Shown: piece after piece, positions 53,064-62,871 of the stretch | Layout: each line of letters begins with the position of its first letter | How positions within the stretch are numbered: the first letter of the stretch is position 1 | Translations under genes and position numbers: made by a program | DNA from: Ancylobacter defluvii | Lineage (GTDB): Bacteria > Pseudomonadota > Alphaproteobacteria > Rhizobiales > Xanthobacteraceae | Direction of reading: 5' to 3' | Assembly: GCF_018390605.1 (NCBI RefSeq) | Contig: NZ_JAHBGD010000024.1 | Location: forward strand, 868,001-932,000 | Length of the DNA stretch: 64,000 nucleotides | The notes under the pieces: generated by a model | Seen by the model: the letters and a program-made list of their open reading frames with translations, nothing else | Told to the model about the DNA's origin: nothing | Database searches by the model: none

Positions 53064-53406
53064 GGCAGGCTCCGATGGGTGCGGGCGGAAGGCCCGGAAA
53101 ACGACGCACGCCCGGCGCGCTACGGAGAATCGCCATCGGCGCGTTGCGGGTTCGGGGAACGTTCGAGCCGCCTCGGTTAACAGCGGATTAAGGCGAAGCG
53201 TGGGAGCCGCCCTCCTCCCGCCTGGCGCCGGAAAACTCCCATTGTCCCCGCCCCGGCTGTTCCCCTAGACTCCGATTCCGGCGTGCCCGCGCCTCCCCCC
53301 TCCATTCGGGAAAGCATCTTTCATGCAGGGCATTTCCACCATCGAACCATCCGTTCGGGCACGCATGAGGAGGGGTTGCGCACATGGCTCGCACAGGAGG
53401 TTCTCG

Positions 53407-54120
53407 ATGAGACTTTCGGCCCCGCTCTATCAGCTCAAGCGCCGGGCGCGCCTGCTGTCGCGCCGCGAGGAATTGCCGCTGCATGCGGCGCTGGACCGCG
53501 TCGCGGCCGAACAGGGCTTTGCCAGCTGGAGCCTGCTGGCGGCCAAGGCGGCGATGGCGTCGCCGGCGAGCAAATTGTTCGCCCGGCTGCATCCGGGCGA
53601 CCTGCTGCTGGTCGCGGCGCGTCCGGGCCACGGCAAGACGCTGCTGGCGCTCGAACTCGCGGTGGAGGCGATGACGCAAGGCCGCCCCGCCATGTTCTTC
53701 ACGCTGGAATATGAGGAGCGGCAGGTCGCCGACCGTCTGCGCGCCCTCGGCGTCGAGCCGTCCCGGTTCGATGGCCTGTTCACCTGCGACTGTTCCGACG
53801 CCATCAGCGCCGGCCATGTCATGGCGGCGCTGGCCTCGGCGCCGGCCGGCACGCTGGCGGTGATCGACTATCTCCAGCTGCTCGACCAGAAACGCAGCAA
53901 TCCGGAGCTGATGACCCAGATCCGCCTGCTCCGTGCGTTCGCCCGCGAACGGCAGCTGATGCTGGTCTTTCTCTCGCAGATCGATCGTTCCTACGATCCG
54001 GCGGTCAAGCCGCTGCCGGATCTCACCGATGTCCGGTTGCCCAACCCGCTCGACCTGTCGCTGTTCAGCAAGGCCTGCTTCCTGAACGACGGCGCCGTCC
54101 GCTTCCACGCGGTCGGCTGA
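53407..54120 (+). CDS. Stand-alone DnaB-helicase-like RecA-fold ATPase
   Basis: A 237-residue protein. The N-terminal 45 residues (MRLSAPLYQLKRRARLLSRR, EELPLHAALDRVAAEQGFAS) form a basic helical module; the remainder is a RecA-like domain with Walker A AARPGHGKTLLALE, FFTLEYEERQVADRL and Walker B LAVIDYLQLLDQ, and SQIDRS where DnaB-type helicases have their Gln/Ser sensor. There is no N-terminal DnaB domain, so it is not the replicative helicase. AGGAGG precedes the ATG. Such proteins are found across alphaproteobacteria without assigned function. Confidence 0.8.
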   Translation: MRLSAPLYQLKRRARLLSRREELPLHAALDRVAAEQGFASWSLLAAKAAMASPASKLFARLHPGDLLLVAARPGHGKTLLALELAVEAMTQGRPAMFFTLEYEERQVADRLRALGVEPSRFDGLFTCDCSDAISAGHVMAALASAPAGTLAVIDYLQLLDQKRSNPELMTQIRLLRAFARERQLMLVFLSQIDRSYDPAVKPLPDLTDVRLPNPLDLSLFSKACFLNDGAVRFHAVG

Positions 54121-54159
54121 CGGACGGGACACGCCAGCGGCGCAGCGGCGGCTGGGGCC

Positions 54160-54266
54160 CTTTCCGATCAGGTGAAACACCTGATCGATAGGAAAGCGCC
54201 CGCGATTCAACAAGCCGGAGCCTTTTCTCTTCGCGAAAATCGATCAACTTCGCGGAAAATGCTCTA
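54160..54266 (-). repeat. Longer copy of the TAGAGC repeat element with terminal hairpin
   Basis: On the minus strand it starts at the AmpG-like stop TAG (54266-54264) and continues as AGCATTTTCCGCGAAG, a CGATTTTCGCGAA segment, and a closing hairpin GATCAGGTG-TTT-CACCTGATC (54166-54186) framed by CTTTCC/GGAAAG. It probably serves as the terminator for both convergent genes. Confidence 0.7.
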
Positions 54267-55616
54267 GCTTGCCGACTGTGCCGCCAGCTGGCGGAAATGC
54301 CCGCGCAGCTGCAAAAATGCCAGCAGCGCCAGCCCCGGCAGCGCCGCGAACGCCGTCAGCGCGAAGAACCATACCCAGCCGGTGTTCTGGGCGATGAACC
54401 CCGCCCCGGAGGCGAGGAAGGTCCGCCCCACCGCGGCCAGCGCGGTCAGCAGCGCATATTGCGTCGCGGTGTGCGCCCGCGCCCCGCACAGCGCCGAGAT
54501 ATAGGCGACGAAGATCACCGTGCCGATGGCGCCGGTGAAGTTCTCGACCACGATGGTCAGCGTCAGTGCCGCGAGGTCGACGCCGATCCAGGCCTGCCAG
54601 GAGAACACCAGGTTGGAGGCCATCTGCAAGATGCCGGCGATCCACAGGCTGCGGCCGAGCGGCAGCGCGCGGGCGATCAGCCCGCCGGCGAAGCCGCCGA
54701 GCAGCGCCGCCGCGAAGCCCACGCCCTTGACGATGCCGGCATAGGCTGCCTTGTCGAAGCCGATATCGATGACGAAGGCGCCGGTCAGCACCCCGGCAAA
54801 GGCGTCGCAGAATTTGAAGAATACCACAAACAGCAGGATGGCGACGGCGTCGCGGCGCAGCAGCATGTCGGAGAACGCGCCGACCGCGGTGTCCCAGATG
54901 CGCTTCACCACATTCGCCTCGCGCGGCACCGCCTCGCCGCCGGCAGGCTCGCGGGCAAACAGAGCGGCACCGAGCCCGACCACCACCATCGCCGCCGCTG
55001 CCGCATAGCCCCAGGTCCAGACATCGGCGCGATCGACGCCGATCGCCTCGAACCAGGCGACCAGCAGGATCACCCCGGCGCCGGAGGCGAGCATGCCGAC
55101 CCGGTAGGCGGCGACATAGCCGGCCATGCCGGCGGCCTGCTCGCGGGTTTCCAGGCTCTCGACGCGGAAGGCATCGACCACGATGTCCTGCGTCGCCGAG
55201 GCCATGGCGACCAGGAAGGCGCCGAACGCCACCTGCCACGGCGCCGACACCGGGTCCTGGAAGCCGAGCCACACTATGGCGGCCACCAGCAGCAGCTGGG
55301 TGAACACCAGCCACCCCCGCCGCCGCCCGAGCAGGCGCGAGAGGATGGGGATGTCGAGCGCGTCGACCAGCGGCGCCCAGACGAACTTGAAATTGTAGGG
55401 CACGCCGACCAGGGCGAACAGGCCGATGGTGGCGAGGTTCACCTTCGCCTCCGCCATCCAGATGGTCAGCGTCGCCCCCGACAGCGCCAGCGGCAGGCCG
55501 GAGGAGAAGCCGAGCAGGATGACGATCAGCACCCGCGGCCGCAGATACACCGCGAGGCTGGCGAGGAAGCCGTCGGTCTCGTCGGCAGGCGCGGAACGGC
55601 TGGCGGTCTCGGTCAT
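54264..55616 (-). CDS. AmpG-like MFS transporter (muropeptide permease family)
   Basis: A 450-residue protein with about twelve membrane helices. VILLGFSSGLPLALSGATLT, then GVPYNFKFVWAPLVDALDIP and AFLVAMASATQDIVVDAFRV are typical of the AmpG family, which imports anhydro-muropeptides for peptidoglycan recycling. The C-terminal half (FKFCDAFAGVLTGAFVIDIG, then GARAHTATQYALLTALAAVG) also fits. It is not next to ampC or ampR here, so a role in beta-lactamase induction is not indicated. It follows the transglutaminase cluster on the same strand (119-bp gap). Confidence 0.88.
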   Translation of the reverse strand: MTETASRSAPADETDGFLASLAVYLRPRVLIVILLGFSSGLPLALSGATLTIWMAEAKVNLATIGLFALVGVPYNFKFVWAPLVDALDIPILSRLLGRRRGWLVFTQLLLVAAIVWLGFQDPVSAPWQVAFGAFLVAMASATQDIVVDAFRVESLETREQAAGMAGYVAAYRVGMLASGAGVILLVAWFEAIGVDRADVWTWGYAAAAAMVVVGLGAALFAREPAGGEAVPREANVVKRIWDTAVGAFSDMLLRRDAVAILLFVVFFKFCDAFAGVLTGAFVIDIGFDKAAYAGIVKGVGFAAALLGGFAGGLIARALPLGRSLWIAGILQMASNLVFSWQAWIGVDLAALTLTIVVENFTGAIGTVIFVAYISALCGARAHTATQYALLTALAAVGRTFLASGAGFIAQNTGWVWFFALTAFAALPGLALLAFLQLRGHFRQLAAQSAS

Positions 55617-55735
55617 GGGCGAGGCCTCGGGTCGGCGGCGATTCAGGCGCGGCGATTCGCGATGCCGCCGGGAATGTCTAACCCGCCGCCGCCGCGCTGT
55701 CGCGCCGGCCCGGTTTTCGGCGGGAGATCGGCCGG

Positions 55736-56704
55736 TCAGCCGGGGTTTTCGGTCTCATCGTACACCTCACCGGCCTCATTGGCCTCGCCGGACGCCGCCG
55801 CCGCGACCATCGCGTCGGGCGTCGCTTCCGGCATCGGGATGACGTCCACGGCGACCGAGAGCTTCTGCCGGCCGGAGCCGACCAGCACCCCGCCAATGGG
55901 GGCGACATCGGTATAGTCACGGCCATTGGCCAGCACCACATGGTCGGTGGAGACGATCAGCGCATTGGTGGGATCGAGCCCGACCCACTGGATTTCGGAG
56001 CCACACCAGACACTTACCCAGGCATGGGTGGCGTCCGCCCCTTGCAGCCGCTCCTTGCCCGGCGGCGGCTCGGTGCGCAGGAAGCCGGAGACATAGGCCG
56101 CCGGCAGCCCGAGCCCGCGCAGGCCGGTGATCATGATATGCGCGAAATCCTGGCAGACGCCGCGCCGCATCTCGAACGCCTCGATGGCCGGGGTCGAGAC
56201 ATCGGTGGCGCGGCTGTCATAGGCGAAGTCGTCATAGATGCGGTGCATCAGCTCGAGGCACGCCTCCAGCATCGGCCGGCCGGGAGGAAAACTCTTTCTT
56301 GTCCAATCAGTTATCGGTTCCCGCAACGATACCGCCGGGCTGGGATAGACATGATGGACCGGCGAATTCGGGGTGAGATCCTCGCTATGTCCCACCGCCT
56401 CGCGCACCTCCTCCCAGCTGGGCCCGGCGGCTGGATCGTGTTCCGGCGACGGATCGACCTCCACCCGCGCCGAGGTGCGCACGGTGAAGCGGGTATGCGC
56501 GGTCTCGATGCGGATATGCGCGACCTGGTTGCCGAAGAAGTCGCGCGTCTCCACCCACTCCGCCGGCTCGGGATCGACGGCGATATGGCTGTCGGTCACC
56601 CGCTGCCCGGGCCGGCTCACCGGCACCATGCGCACGATATGTCGTGCCACCGGCACCGGCGAGGCATAGAGGTATGCGGTGGTCTGGTGAATGTCGTATT
56701 TCAT
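55736..56704 (-). CDS. Transglutaminase-like cysteine peptidase
   Basis: A 322-residue protein. An N-terminal beta domain (1-145, MKYDIHQTTAYLYASPVPVA) precedes a transglutaminase core with an intact catalytic triad: Cys184 in RRGVCQDFAHI, His227 in DATHAWVSVW and Asp244 in GLDPTN. The acidic tail (EANEAGEVYDETENPG) is low complexity. Bacterial members are usually peptidases rather than cross-linkers. It is 20 bp downstream of the ATP-grasp/alpha-E gene in a three-gene operon, where it may process the peptide product. Confidence 0.93.
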   Translation of the reverse strand: MKYDIHQTTAYLYASPVPVARHIVRMVPVSRPGQRVTDSHIAVDPEPAEWVETRDFFGNQVAHIRIETAHTRFTVRTSARVEVDPSPEHDPAAGPSWEEVREAVGHSEDLTPNSPVHHVYPSPAVSLREPITDWTRKSFPPGRPMLEACLELMHRIYDDFAYDSRATDVSTPAIEAFEMRRGVCQDFAHIMITGLRGLGLPAAYVSGFLRTEPPPGKERLQGADATHAWVSVWCGSEIQWVGLDPTNALIVSTDHVVLANGRDYTDVAPIGGVLVGSGRQKLSVAVDVIPMPEATPDAMVAAAASGEANEAGEVYDETENPG

Positions 56705-56724
56705 GGCGGCTGCTCAGCCCGCGT

Positions 56725-59238
56725 TCACGCCAGGAGGTCCCATGGCGTCTCGACCGGCGAGCGATGAATGAAGTAGCGCTCGGCGATGTCGTTCGACAAC
56801 TCCATCAGCTGCATTTCCACCTCGGTAAGCCGGGCGTCGTCGAACTCGTTGGCGCCAAAGGCTTTCATCGAGGCGAGCAGCCGCGCGGCGAGACGCTCCT
56901 CCGGCAGCGGCGGCTCGTCGCCGTGATGAGCCGGCAGTTGGTCGAGATGCTCGGCGATGGCATCGATCTGATAGGCGAGCGAGCGCGGATTGACCGGGTC
57001 CAGCAGCACCATGTCGAGCACCGGCGCCCGGCTCTCGGTCATCACATAGCGCGAGCGATAGGTGATCTGGCTGTCGCAAAGCTCCAGCAGCACATCGAGC
57101 GTCGAGGCGCTCACCGTCTCGCCCACCAGCGTGCGGGCGATGCGGGCGGTGGAGATGCCGCGCTCGATGCGCCGGCCGAGATCGAGAAACCGCCAGCCGG
57201 CCTGCCGGTTCATGTTCTCCGAGGCGAGGCCGGAAAAGGCGGAGAGCGAACGCAGCGCCCGCTCCAGCCTTTCATGCGATTCCGCCTCCGCTCCCTTGGC
57301 CGGCACCGGCTCGGCGAGCATCAGCGCCAGATCGGCCAGCGTGCGCCACGCATCGGGCGACAGGCGGTCGCGGATCACCGAGGCGGTCTGGCGGGTGGCC
57401 TCGACGATGCTCGGCAGCGCGCCGGAGAGGTCGCGGCGGGACAATGTGGCAAAGGCCTGGCGTGTGGTGCGGGCATGGGCGAGGTCGGCCGGCACCGCAC
57501 CCCAGGTCTTCAGCAGATGGGTGAGCTTGGTCACCGAGGCGCTGTCCCCCTCGATGGTCGAGGACAACCGCCCGACCAGCGTGCGCAGGAGGCGCAGAGT
57601 AAGTTCGGCCCGCTCCACATAGCGGCCGAGCCAGAAGAAATTGTCGGCGGCGCGGCTCGGCAGCGGCCCGACCTGCCGGCGCACCTCGGCGGCGCCCGGC
57701 GCCGGCAGCAGCGTCGTCTGGTCCACCGGACCGGCGCCGAGCACCCAGACATCGGCCGAGCGCCCGCCGCGCTGCATGGTGACGGCACGGGAATCCCGGC
57801 TGTCGGAGACGCGGCAGAAGCCGCCGGGCATTACCTGCCATCCCTTCTCGGTGGCGGCGACGAACAGCCGCAGGATGAAGGGGCGCGGCTCCAGCTGGCC
57901 ATTGCGCCACACCGGCATGGTGGAGAGCCGCACCGCCTCCTGGGCGATGAAATCCACCCCGCGGGTCTGGATCGCCTTGAGAACCGCCTCGCGCCGGGCC
58001 GGCGTGAGGTCGGCGCCGATCACCGGCCCGTCGTCGAGCAGGCCCGGCAGGGTGCGGCCGAAGGCCGGGGCGATGACGAGGTCGTCGAAGCTGTCCAGCA
58101 CCCGCTCCCGTTCGGCCTCCTGGCCGCACCACCAGGTGGCGACGTTGGGCAGCAGCAGATCCTCGCCGAGGATGCGCGGGCCGATCTTGGGCAGGAAGCT
58201 CATCATCAGCGGCGCCTCGATCAGCCCGGCGCCCAGCGCATTGGCAAGCGCCACCCCGCCGGCGCGCACGGCCTGTACCAGTCCGGGAATACCGAGCCGC
58301 GAGCGTGGATTGAGCTCCAGCGGGTCGGCAAAGTCGGAATCGAGGCGGCGCAGCAGCACGTCGACCCGCTTCAGCCCGGCGACGGTGCGCACATAGACGG
58401 CATTGTCGCGCACCGTGAGGTCCTCGCCCTCCAGCAGCACGAAGCCGAGATAGCGGGCGAGATAGGCGTGCTCGAAATAGGTCTCGTTGAGCGGGCCGGG
58501 GGTCAGCAGCCCCACCCGCCCCTCGCCGGAACGGTCGAGCTTGGTCAGCCCGGCGCGCAGCCCCTGAAAATAGCCGGCCAGCCGCACGACATTCATCGAG
58601 CGCGACAGGTCCGGCAGCGAGCGGGAGATGGCGATGCGGTTCTCCAGCGCGTAGCCGGCGCCGGAGGGCGACTGGGTGCGATCGGACAGCACCCACCAGT
58701 GCCCGTCCGGCCCGCGGCCGAGATCGGCGGCATAGAGGCGCAGGAAGCTGCCGCCATGCGGATCGACACCAACCAATGGGCGCAGGAATTCCGGGCTACC
58801 GGCCACCGCCGCCGCCGGCAGGGCGCCGGAGCGCACCAGTTCGCCGTCGCCATAAATGTCCGCCAGCACGGATTCCAGCATCTGTGCCCGCTGGATCAGG
58901 CCACGCGACAGCGCCTGCCATTCGGTGTCGTCGATGAGGAAGGGCAGATGCGCGAGCGGCCAGGGGCGTTCGCCGCCGCCGGCATCGTCATAGACGCGGT
59001 AGAACACGCCGGAGCGGTAGAGATAGCGGTCGGCGGCGGTGAAGAGGCGGTTGACCTCCTCCACCCCCATCTCGGCGAGCCCGGCCAGCAGCGGCCCCCA
59101 TTGCGGACGCAGCTTGCCCTCGGCGTCGACGAGTTCGTCATGCACACCGGGCAGCGGCCGATAACTGGCCAGCAGCGAATCCGCCGCTTCGGCCTCGAAG
59201 CGGCGCGTCAACGCCTGCAGCTCGCTCCCTCCCGCCAT
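56725..59238 (-). CDS. Circularly permuted ATP-grasp protein fused to an alpha-E domain
   Basis: An 837-residue fusion. The first half (about 1-470) is the circularly permuted ATP-grasp (DUF404/DUF407 region): LFTAADRYLYRSGVFYRVYD, GPDGHWWVLSDRTQSPSGAG, NVVRLAGYFQGLRAGL and KIGPRILGEDLLLPNVATWW. The second half (about 515-830) is the helical alpha-E (DUF403) domain: SRAADNFFWLGRYVERAELT, NRQAGWRFLDLGRRIERGIS. The two are separate genes in many bacteria. Such ATP-grasp ligases are predicted to form peptide or amide bonds; the product is unknown. A GAGGAGG site lies very close to the ATG at 59238. Confidence 0.92.
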   Translation of the reverse strand: MAGGSELQALTRRFEAEAADSLLASYRPLPGVHDELVDAEGKLRPQWGPLLAGLAEMGVEEVNRLFTAADRYLYRSGVFYRVYDDAGGGERPWPLAHLPFLIDDTEWQALSRGLIQRAQMLESVLADIYGDGELVRSGALPAAAVAGSPEFLRPLVGVDPHGGSFLRLYAADLGRGPDGHWWVLSDRTQSPSGAGYALENRIAISRSLPDLSRSMNVVRLAGYFQGLRAGLTKLDRSGEGRVGLLTPGPLNETYFEHAYLARYLGFVLLEGEDLTVRDNAVYVRTVAGLKRVDVLLRRLDSDFADPLELNPRSRLGIPGLVQAVRAGGVALANALGAGLIEAPLMMSFLPKIGPRILGEDLLLPNVATWWCGQEAERERVLDSFDDLVIAPAFGRTLPGLLDDGPVIGADLTPARREAVLKAIQTRGVDFIAQEAVRLSTMPVWRNGQLEPRPFILRLFVAATEKGWQVMPGGFCRVSDSRDSRAVTMQRGGRSADVWVLGAGPVDQTTLLPAPGAAEVRRQVGPLPSRAADNFFWLGRYVERAELTLRLLRTLVGRLSSTIEGDSASVTKLTHLLKTWGAVPADLAHARTTRQAFATLSRRDLSGALPSIVEATRQTASVIRDRLSPDAWRTLADLALMLAEPVPAKGAEAESHERLERALRSLSAFSGLASENMNRQAGWRFLDLGRRIERGISTARIARTLVGETVSASTLDVLLELCDSQITYRSRYVMTESRAPVLDMVLLDPVNPRSLAYQIDAIAEHLDQLPAHHGDEPPLPEERLAARLLASMKAFGANEFDDARLTEVEMQLMELSNDIAERYFIHRSPVETPWDLLA

Positions 59239-59316
59239 GGCCTCCTCGATTCAGGACCCCCACCCGCCTTACACGCCATCGCGATAGCCGGCGAGCCGCT
59301 TGCCCCCGACAAGGCG

Positions 59317-62300
59317 TCAGATTCGCGCCGGCCTCCTCAGGTCGAGGGTCGCGGGGAATTCCGACGTCGGCTCCTCCGGCGGCACGAACAGATAGCCGGG
59401 AGTGTGGCCGTAATCCTGGAAGCGCGCCAGACGCCGGGCCTGTGCCTCGTAGGAATTCACCGGAAAAGTCTCGTAATTGCGCCCGCCGGGATGTGCGACA
59501 TGATAGACGCAACCGCCGAGCGAACGGCTCGACCAGAGATCGACGATGTCGAAGGTGAGCGGCGCGTGCACCGGAATCGTCGGGTGCAGGCCGGATGCCG
59601 GCTGCCACGCCTTGAAGCGCACGCCGGCGACATATTCGCCGAAGCGGCCGGTGGGAATCAGCGGCAGGCGACGACCGTTGCAGGTGATGACGTGACGGGC
59701 GGGATTGAGACCCTCCACCCGCGCCTGTAGCCGCTCGACCGAGGAATCCACGAAGCGCACCGTGCCACCGACCGCCCCCTCCTCGCCCAGCACATGCCAC
59801 GGCTCCAGCGCCTGGCGGATCTCCAACTGCACCCCGCTGTGCTCGACCTGGCCGAAATAGGGGAAGCGGAACTCGCGCTGCGCCTCGAACCAAGCCGGAT
59901 CGACATGATAGCCGGCACGGCTGAGGTCGCCGAGCACGTCCATGAAGTCGGTCCAGACGAAATGCGGCAGCATGAAGCGATCGGCGAGCGCAGTGCCCCA
60001 GCGGGTCAGCGCGCCCTCCTGCGGCTCCCTCCAGAACCAGGCGATGAGCGCACGCAGCAGCAATTGCTGCGCGAGGCTCATGCGCCAGTCCGGCGGCATT
60101 TCGAAGGAGCGGAACTCGACCAGCCCGAGCCGTCCGGTCGGGCCATCCGGCGAGAACAGCTTGTCGATGCAGATCTCGGAGCGGTGGGTATTGCCGGTGA
60201 CGTCGGTAAGCAGGTTGCGGAACAGCCGGTCGACCAGCCAGGGCGGCGGCGCCTGACCCTTGCCCGGCGCCGGCACGTTGGCGAGGGCGATTTCCAGTTC
60301 ATAGAGGCTGTCGTTCCGCGCCTCGTCAATGCGCGGCGCCTGGCTGGTCGGCCCGATGAACAGGCCGGAGAACAGGTACGACAGCGAAGGGTGGCGCTGC
60401 CAGTACAGCACCAGGCTCTTGAGCAGGTCCGGCCGGCGCAGGAACGGGCTGTCGGCCGGCGTGGCGCCGCCCACCACCACATGGTTGCCGCCGCCAGTGC
60501 CGGTATGGCGGCCGTCCACCATGAACTTCTCGGTGCCGAGCCGGGTCTGGCGGGCATCCTCATAAAGATCGCGGGTGATCTCGACGCAGGTCTTCCAGTT
60601 CACCGCCGGATGGACGTTCACCTCGATCACGCCCGGATCGGGGGCGACGCGGATGACATTGAGACGCGGATCGACCGGCGGCGCGTAGCCCTCGATATGC
60701 ACCGGCAACTTCAGCTCGGCGGCGGTGACTTCGATAGCGGCGAGCAGTTCGAGATAATCCTCTAGCCGCTCGGTCGGCGGCATGAACACGCAGAGCCGGC
60801 CGTCGCGCGGCTCGACGGAAAGCGCCGTTCGCACCGAGCCGGTGCCGGTGAGGATCTGGTCGACCTTTTCCTGATGCCCCTCCTCACTCTCCACCCGCCG
60901 GTAGCGCTGGTGCAGTACCTCGGCGTCCGGCAATTCGCCCGTAATGGTCATCGGGTCGGCGGGGTTCACATAGGGGTAGAGCGCCGGCGGCACCCAGGGC
61001 AGGCTGGCGAGCGGCAGCCGGTAGCCGACCGGGCTGTCGCCCGGCACCAGCAGCAGCTTGCCGCGCCGGAACTGCCAGAGCTCGCTGATCCAGCCGAGCT
61101 GGCCACGCGCCTGCCAGCGCTGGACCGGCAGCACATAGCCGCTCGGCTTGCCGAGGCCGCGCGAAAACACCCGGGCGAGCCGGGCACGCTCTTCGGGATC
61201 CTCCAGCTTGGAATCGAGCGTGTCGACGTTTTCCGGCAGCTCGCCTTCCTTGACGATCCAGTGCGCGGCGTCCTCATAGGCCGGCTGGGCATAGGCTGAA
61301 GCGAGGCCGAGCCGCTCGGCAAGGTTCTCGGTGAACGCCTTGGCTTCGCCGATCGCGGCGCCGGTGTAGCTCTCGGCGGCGACGAGGGCGGGGTCGCGCC
61401 AGATCGGCTTGCCGTCCTTGCGCCAGTAAAGTGAAAAGGTCCAGCGCGGCAGGCTCTCGCCGGGATACCACTTGCCCTGGCCGTAATGCATCATGCCGCC
61501 GGGGGCGAAACGCTTGCGCAGGCGGCGGATCAGGTCGTCCGCCCGCATGCGCTTGGTCGGCCCGACTGCCGCGGTGTTCCACTCGGCACTTTGATAGTCG
61601 TCGATGGAGATGAAGGTCGGCTCGCCGCCCATGGTGAGGCGCACATCCTGCGCAGCGAGATCGGCATCCACCTTGTCGCCGAGCGCGTCGAGCGAGGACC
61701 AGGCATTCTCCGAGAAGGGCAGCGTGACACGCGGCTTCTCGGCGACGCGCGTGACCTTCATGTCAAAGTCGAACTCGGTCCTGGTGCCCTCCTCGGCGTT
61801 GAAGCCACCGGAAATCGGCGCGGCCGAGCGGTAGCTCGGCGTGGCGCACAGCGGCAGATGGCTCTCGCCGCAGAGGAGGCCGGAGGTCGGATCGAGGCCG
61901 ATCCAGCCGGCACCGGGCAGATACACCTCGCACCAGGCATGCAGATCAGTGAAATCGACCTCGGTGCCGGTGGGCCCGTCCAATGCCTTCACGTCGGGCT
62001 TGAGCTGGATGAGATAGCCGGAGACGAAGCGGGCGGCGAGGCCGAGCCGACGCAGAATCTGCACCAGCAGCCAGCCGGAATCGCGGCAGGAGCCGGCGGC
62101 GATGCTCAGCGTCTCATCCGGCGTCTGCACGCCGGGTTCCATGCGGATGAGATAGTTGACGTCGGACTGGAGCTGCTGGTTGAGCTGCACCAGATAGTCG
62201 ACGGTCGGCTCGCCATCCTTCGGTCGCACCTTTTCGACATAGGCATCAAGCCGCGGCCCGCCCTCCTCGGCCTCGAGATAGGGGATCAGTTCCTTGGCGA

Positions 62301-62628
62301 GGTCGGGCGTGTAGGTGAAAGGCAGCTTCTCGGCATATTCCTCGACGAAGAAGTCGAAGGGATTGTAGACGGTCATGTCGGCGATGAGGTCGACCTCGAC
62401 GCGGAACTCCGTCGTCGGCTCCGGGAAGACGAAGCGGGCCATCCAGTTGCCGAACGGGTCCTGCTGCCAGTTCACGAAATGATTCGAAGGCGTGACCTTG
62501 AGCGAATAGCTCTTCACCGGCGTGCGGCAATGCGGGGCCGGGCGCAGCCTGATGATCTGGGGGCCCAGCGTGACCGGGCGATCATACTGATAGGCCGTGA
62601 CGTGATGCAGGCTCGCGAAAATGGTCAT
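59317..62628 (-). CDS. Giant transglutaminase-DUF2126 protein
   Basis: A 1103-residue protein. An N-terminal beta domain ([20 protein letters not shown]) and transglutaminase core with Cys181 ([11 protein letters not shown]), His230 (DLHAWCEV) and Asp246 (GLDPTSG) occupy the first 280 residues. A long DUF2126 region (about 300-1100) follows, with [51 protein letters not shown] and [13 protein letters not shown]. It is the first gene of the cluster with the ATP-grasp/alpha-E fusion (78-bp gap) and the smaller transglutaminase. The DUF2126 part resembles an amidoligase-type domain in published comparative work; its reaction is not established. Confidence 0.92.
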   Translation of the reverse strand: MTIFASLHHVTAYQYDRPVTLGPQIIRLRPAPHCRTPVKSYSLKVTPSNHFVNWQQDPFGNWMARFVFPEPTTEFRVEVDLIADMTVYNPFDFFVEEYAEKLPFTYTPDLAKELIPYLEAEEGGPRLDAYVEKVRPKDGEPTVDYLVQLNQQLQSDVNYLIRMEPGVQTPDETLSIAAGSCRDSGWLLVQILRRLGLAARFVSGYLIQLKPDVKALDGPTGTEVDFTDLHAWCEVYLPGAGWIGLDPTSGLLCGESHLPLCATPSYRSAAPISGGFNAEEGTRTEFDFDMKVTRVAEKPRVTLPFSENAWSSLDALGDKVDADLAAQDVRLTMGGEPTFISIDDYQSAEWNTAAVGPTKRMRADDLIRRLRKRFAPGGMMHYGQGKWYPGESLPRWTFSLYWRKDGKPIWRDPALVAAESYTGAAIGEAKAFTENLAERLGLASAYAQPAYEDAAHWIVKEGELPENVDTLDSKLEDPEERARLARVFSRGLGKPSGYVLPVQRWQARGQLGWISELWQFRRGKLLLVPGDSPVGYRLPLASLPWVPPALYPYVNPADPMTITGELPDAEVLHQRYRRVESEEGHQEKVDQILTGTGSVRTALSVEPRDGRLCVFMPPTERLEDYLELLAAIEVTAAELKLPVHIEGYAPPVDPRLNVIRVAPDPGVIEVNVHPAVNWKTCVEITRDLYEDARQTRLGTEKFMVDGRHTGTGGGNHVVVGGATPADSPFLRRPDLLKSLVLYWQRHPSLSYLFSGLFIGPTSQAPRIDEARNDSLYELEIALANVPAPGKGQAPPPWLVDRLFRNLLTDVTGNTHRSEICIDKLFSPDGPTGRLGLVEFRSFEMPPDWRMSLAQQLLLRALIAWFWREPQEGALTRWGTALADRFMLPHFVWTDFMDVLGDLSRAGYHVDPAWFEAQREFRFPYFGQVEHSGVQLEIRQALEPWHVLGEEGAVGGTVRFVDSSVERLQARVEGLNPARHVITCNGRRLPLIPTGRFGEYVAGVRFKAWQPASGLHPTIPVHAPLTFDIVDLWSSRSLGGCVYHVAHPGGRNYETFPVNSYEAQARRLARFQDYGHTPGYLFVPPEEPTSEFPATLDLRRPARI

Positions 62629-62871
62629 GGCACCAACTGAAACTTAACAACGCGGACACGGGACGCCAGCCTACGCCGACGCGCCACCACCCCGGAAGGG
62701 GCAAGCGGTCTCCGTGGCATGGTCAACGCAGGAATCATGCCGCGCCCATTCTGGCGCTGCGGCAGGCGGCGGCGCGATCGAGGCGGGCCGACGCTCAGGG
62801 AATCGCCAATGCCATGCCTGTTATCGAGGCAGGAGAAGCGCCCCGGAAACGCCGGGCAACTGCCTCGCGTC

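Noticed and set aside
56644..59730. 1028-codon plus-strand open frame opposite the ATP-grasp/alpha-E gene
   Set aside because: Shadow of the real gene on the minus strand; composition is that of an antisense frame (His/Gly/Arg-rich) with no domain.
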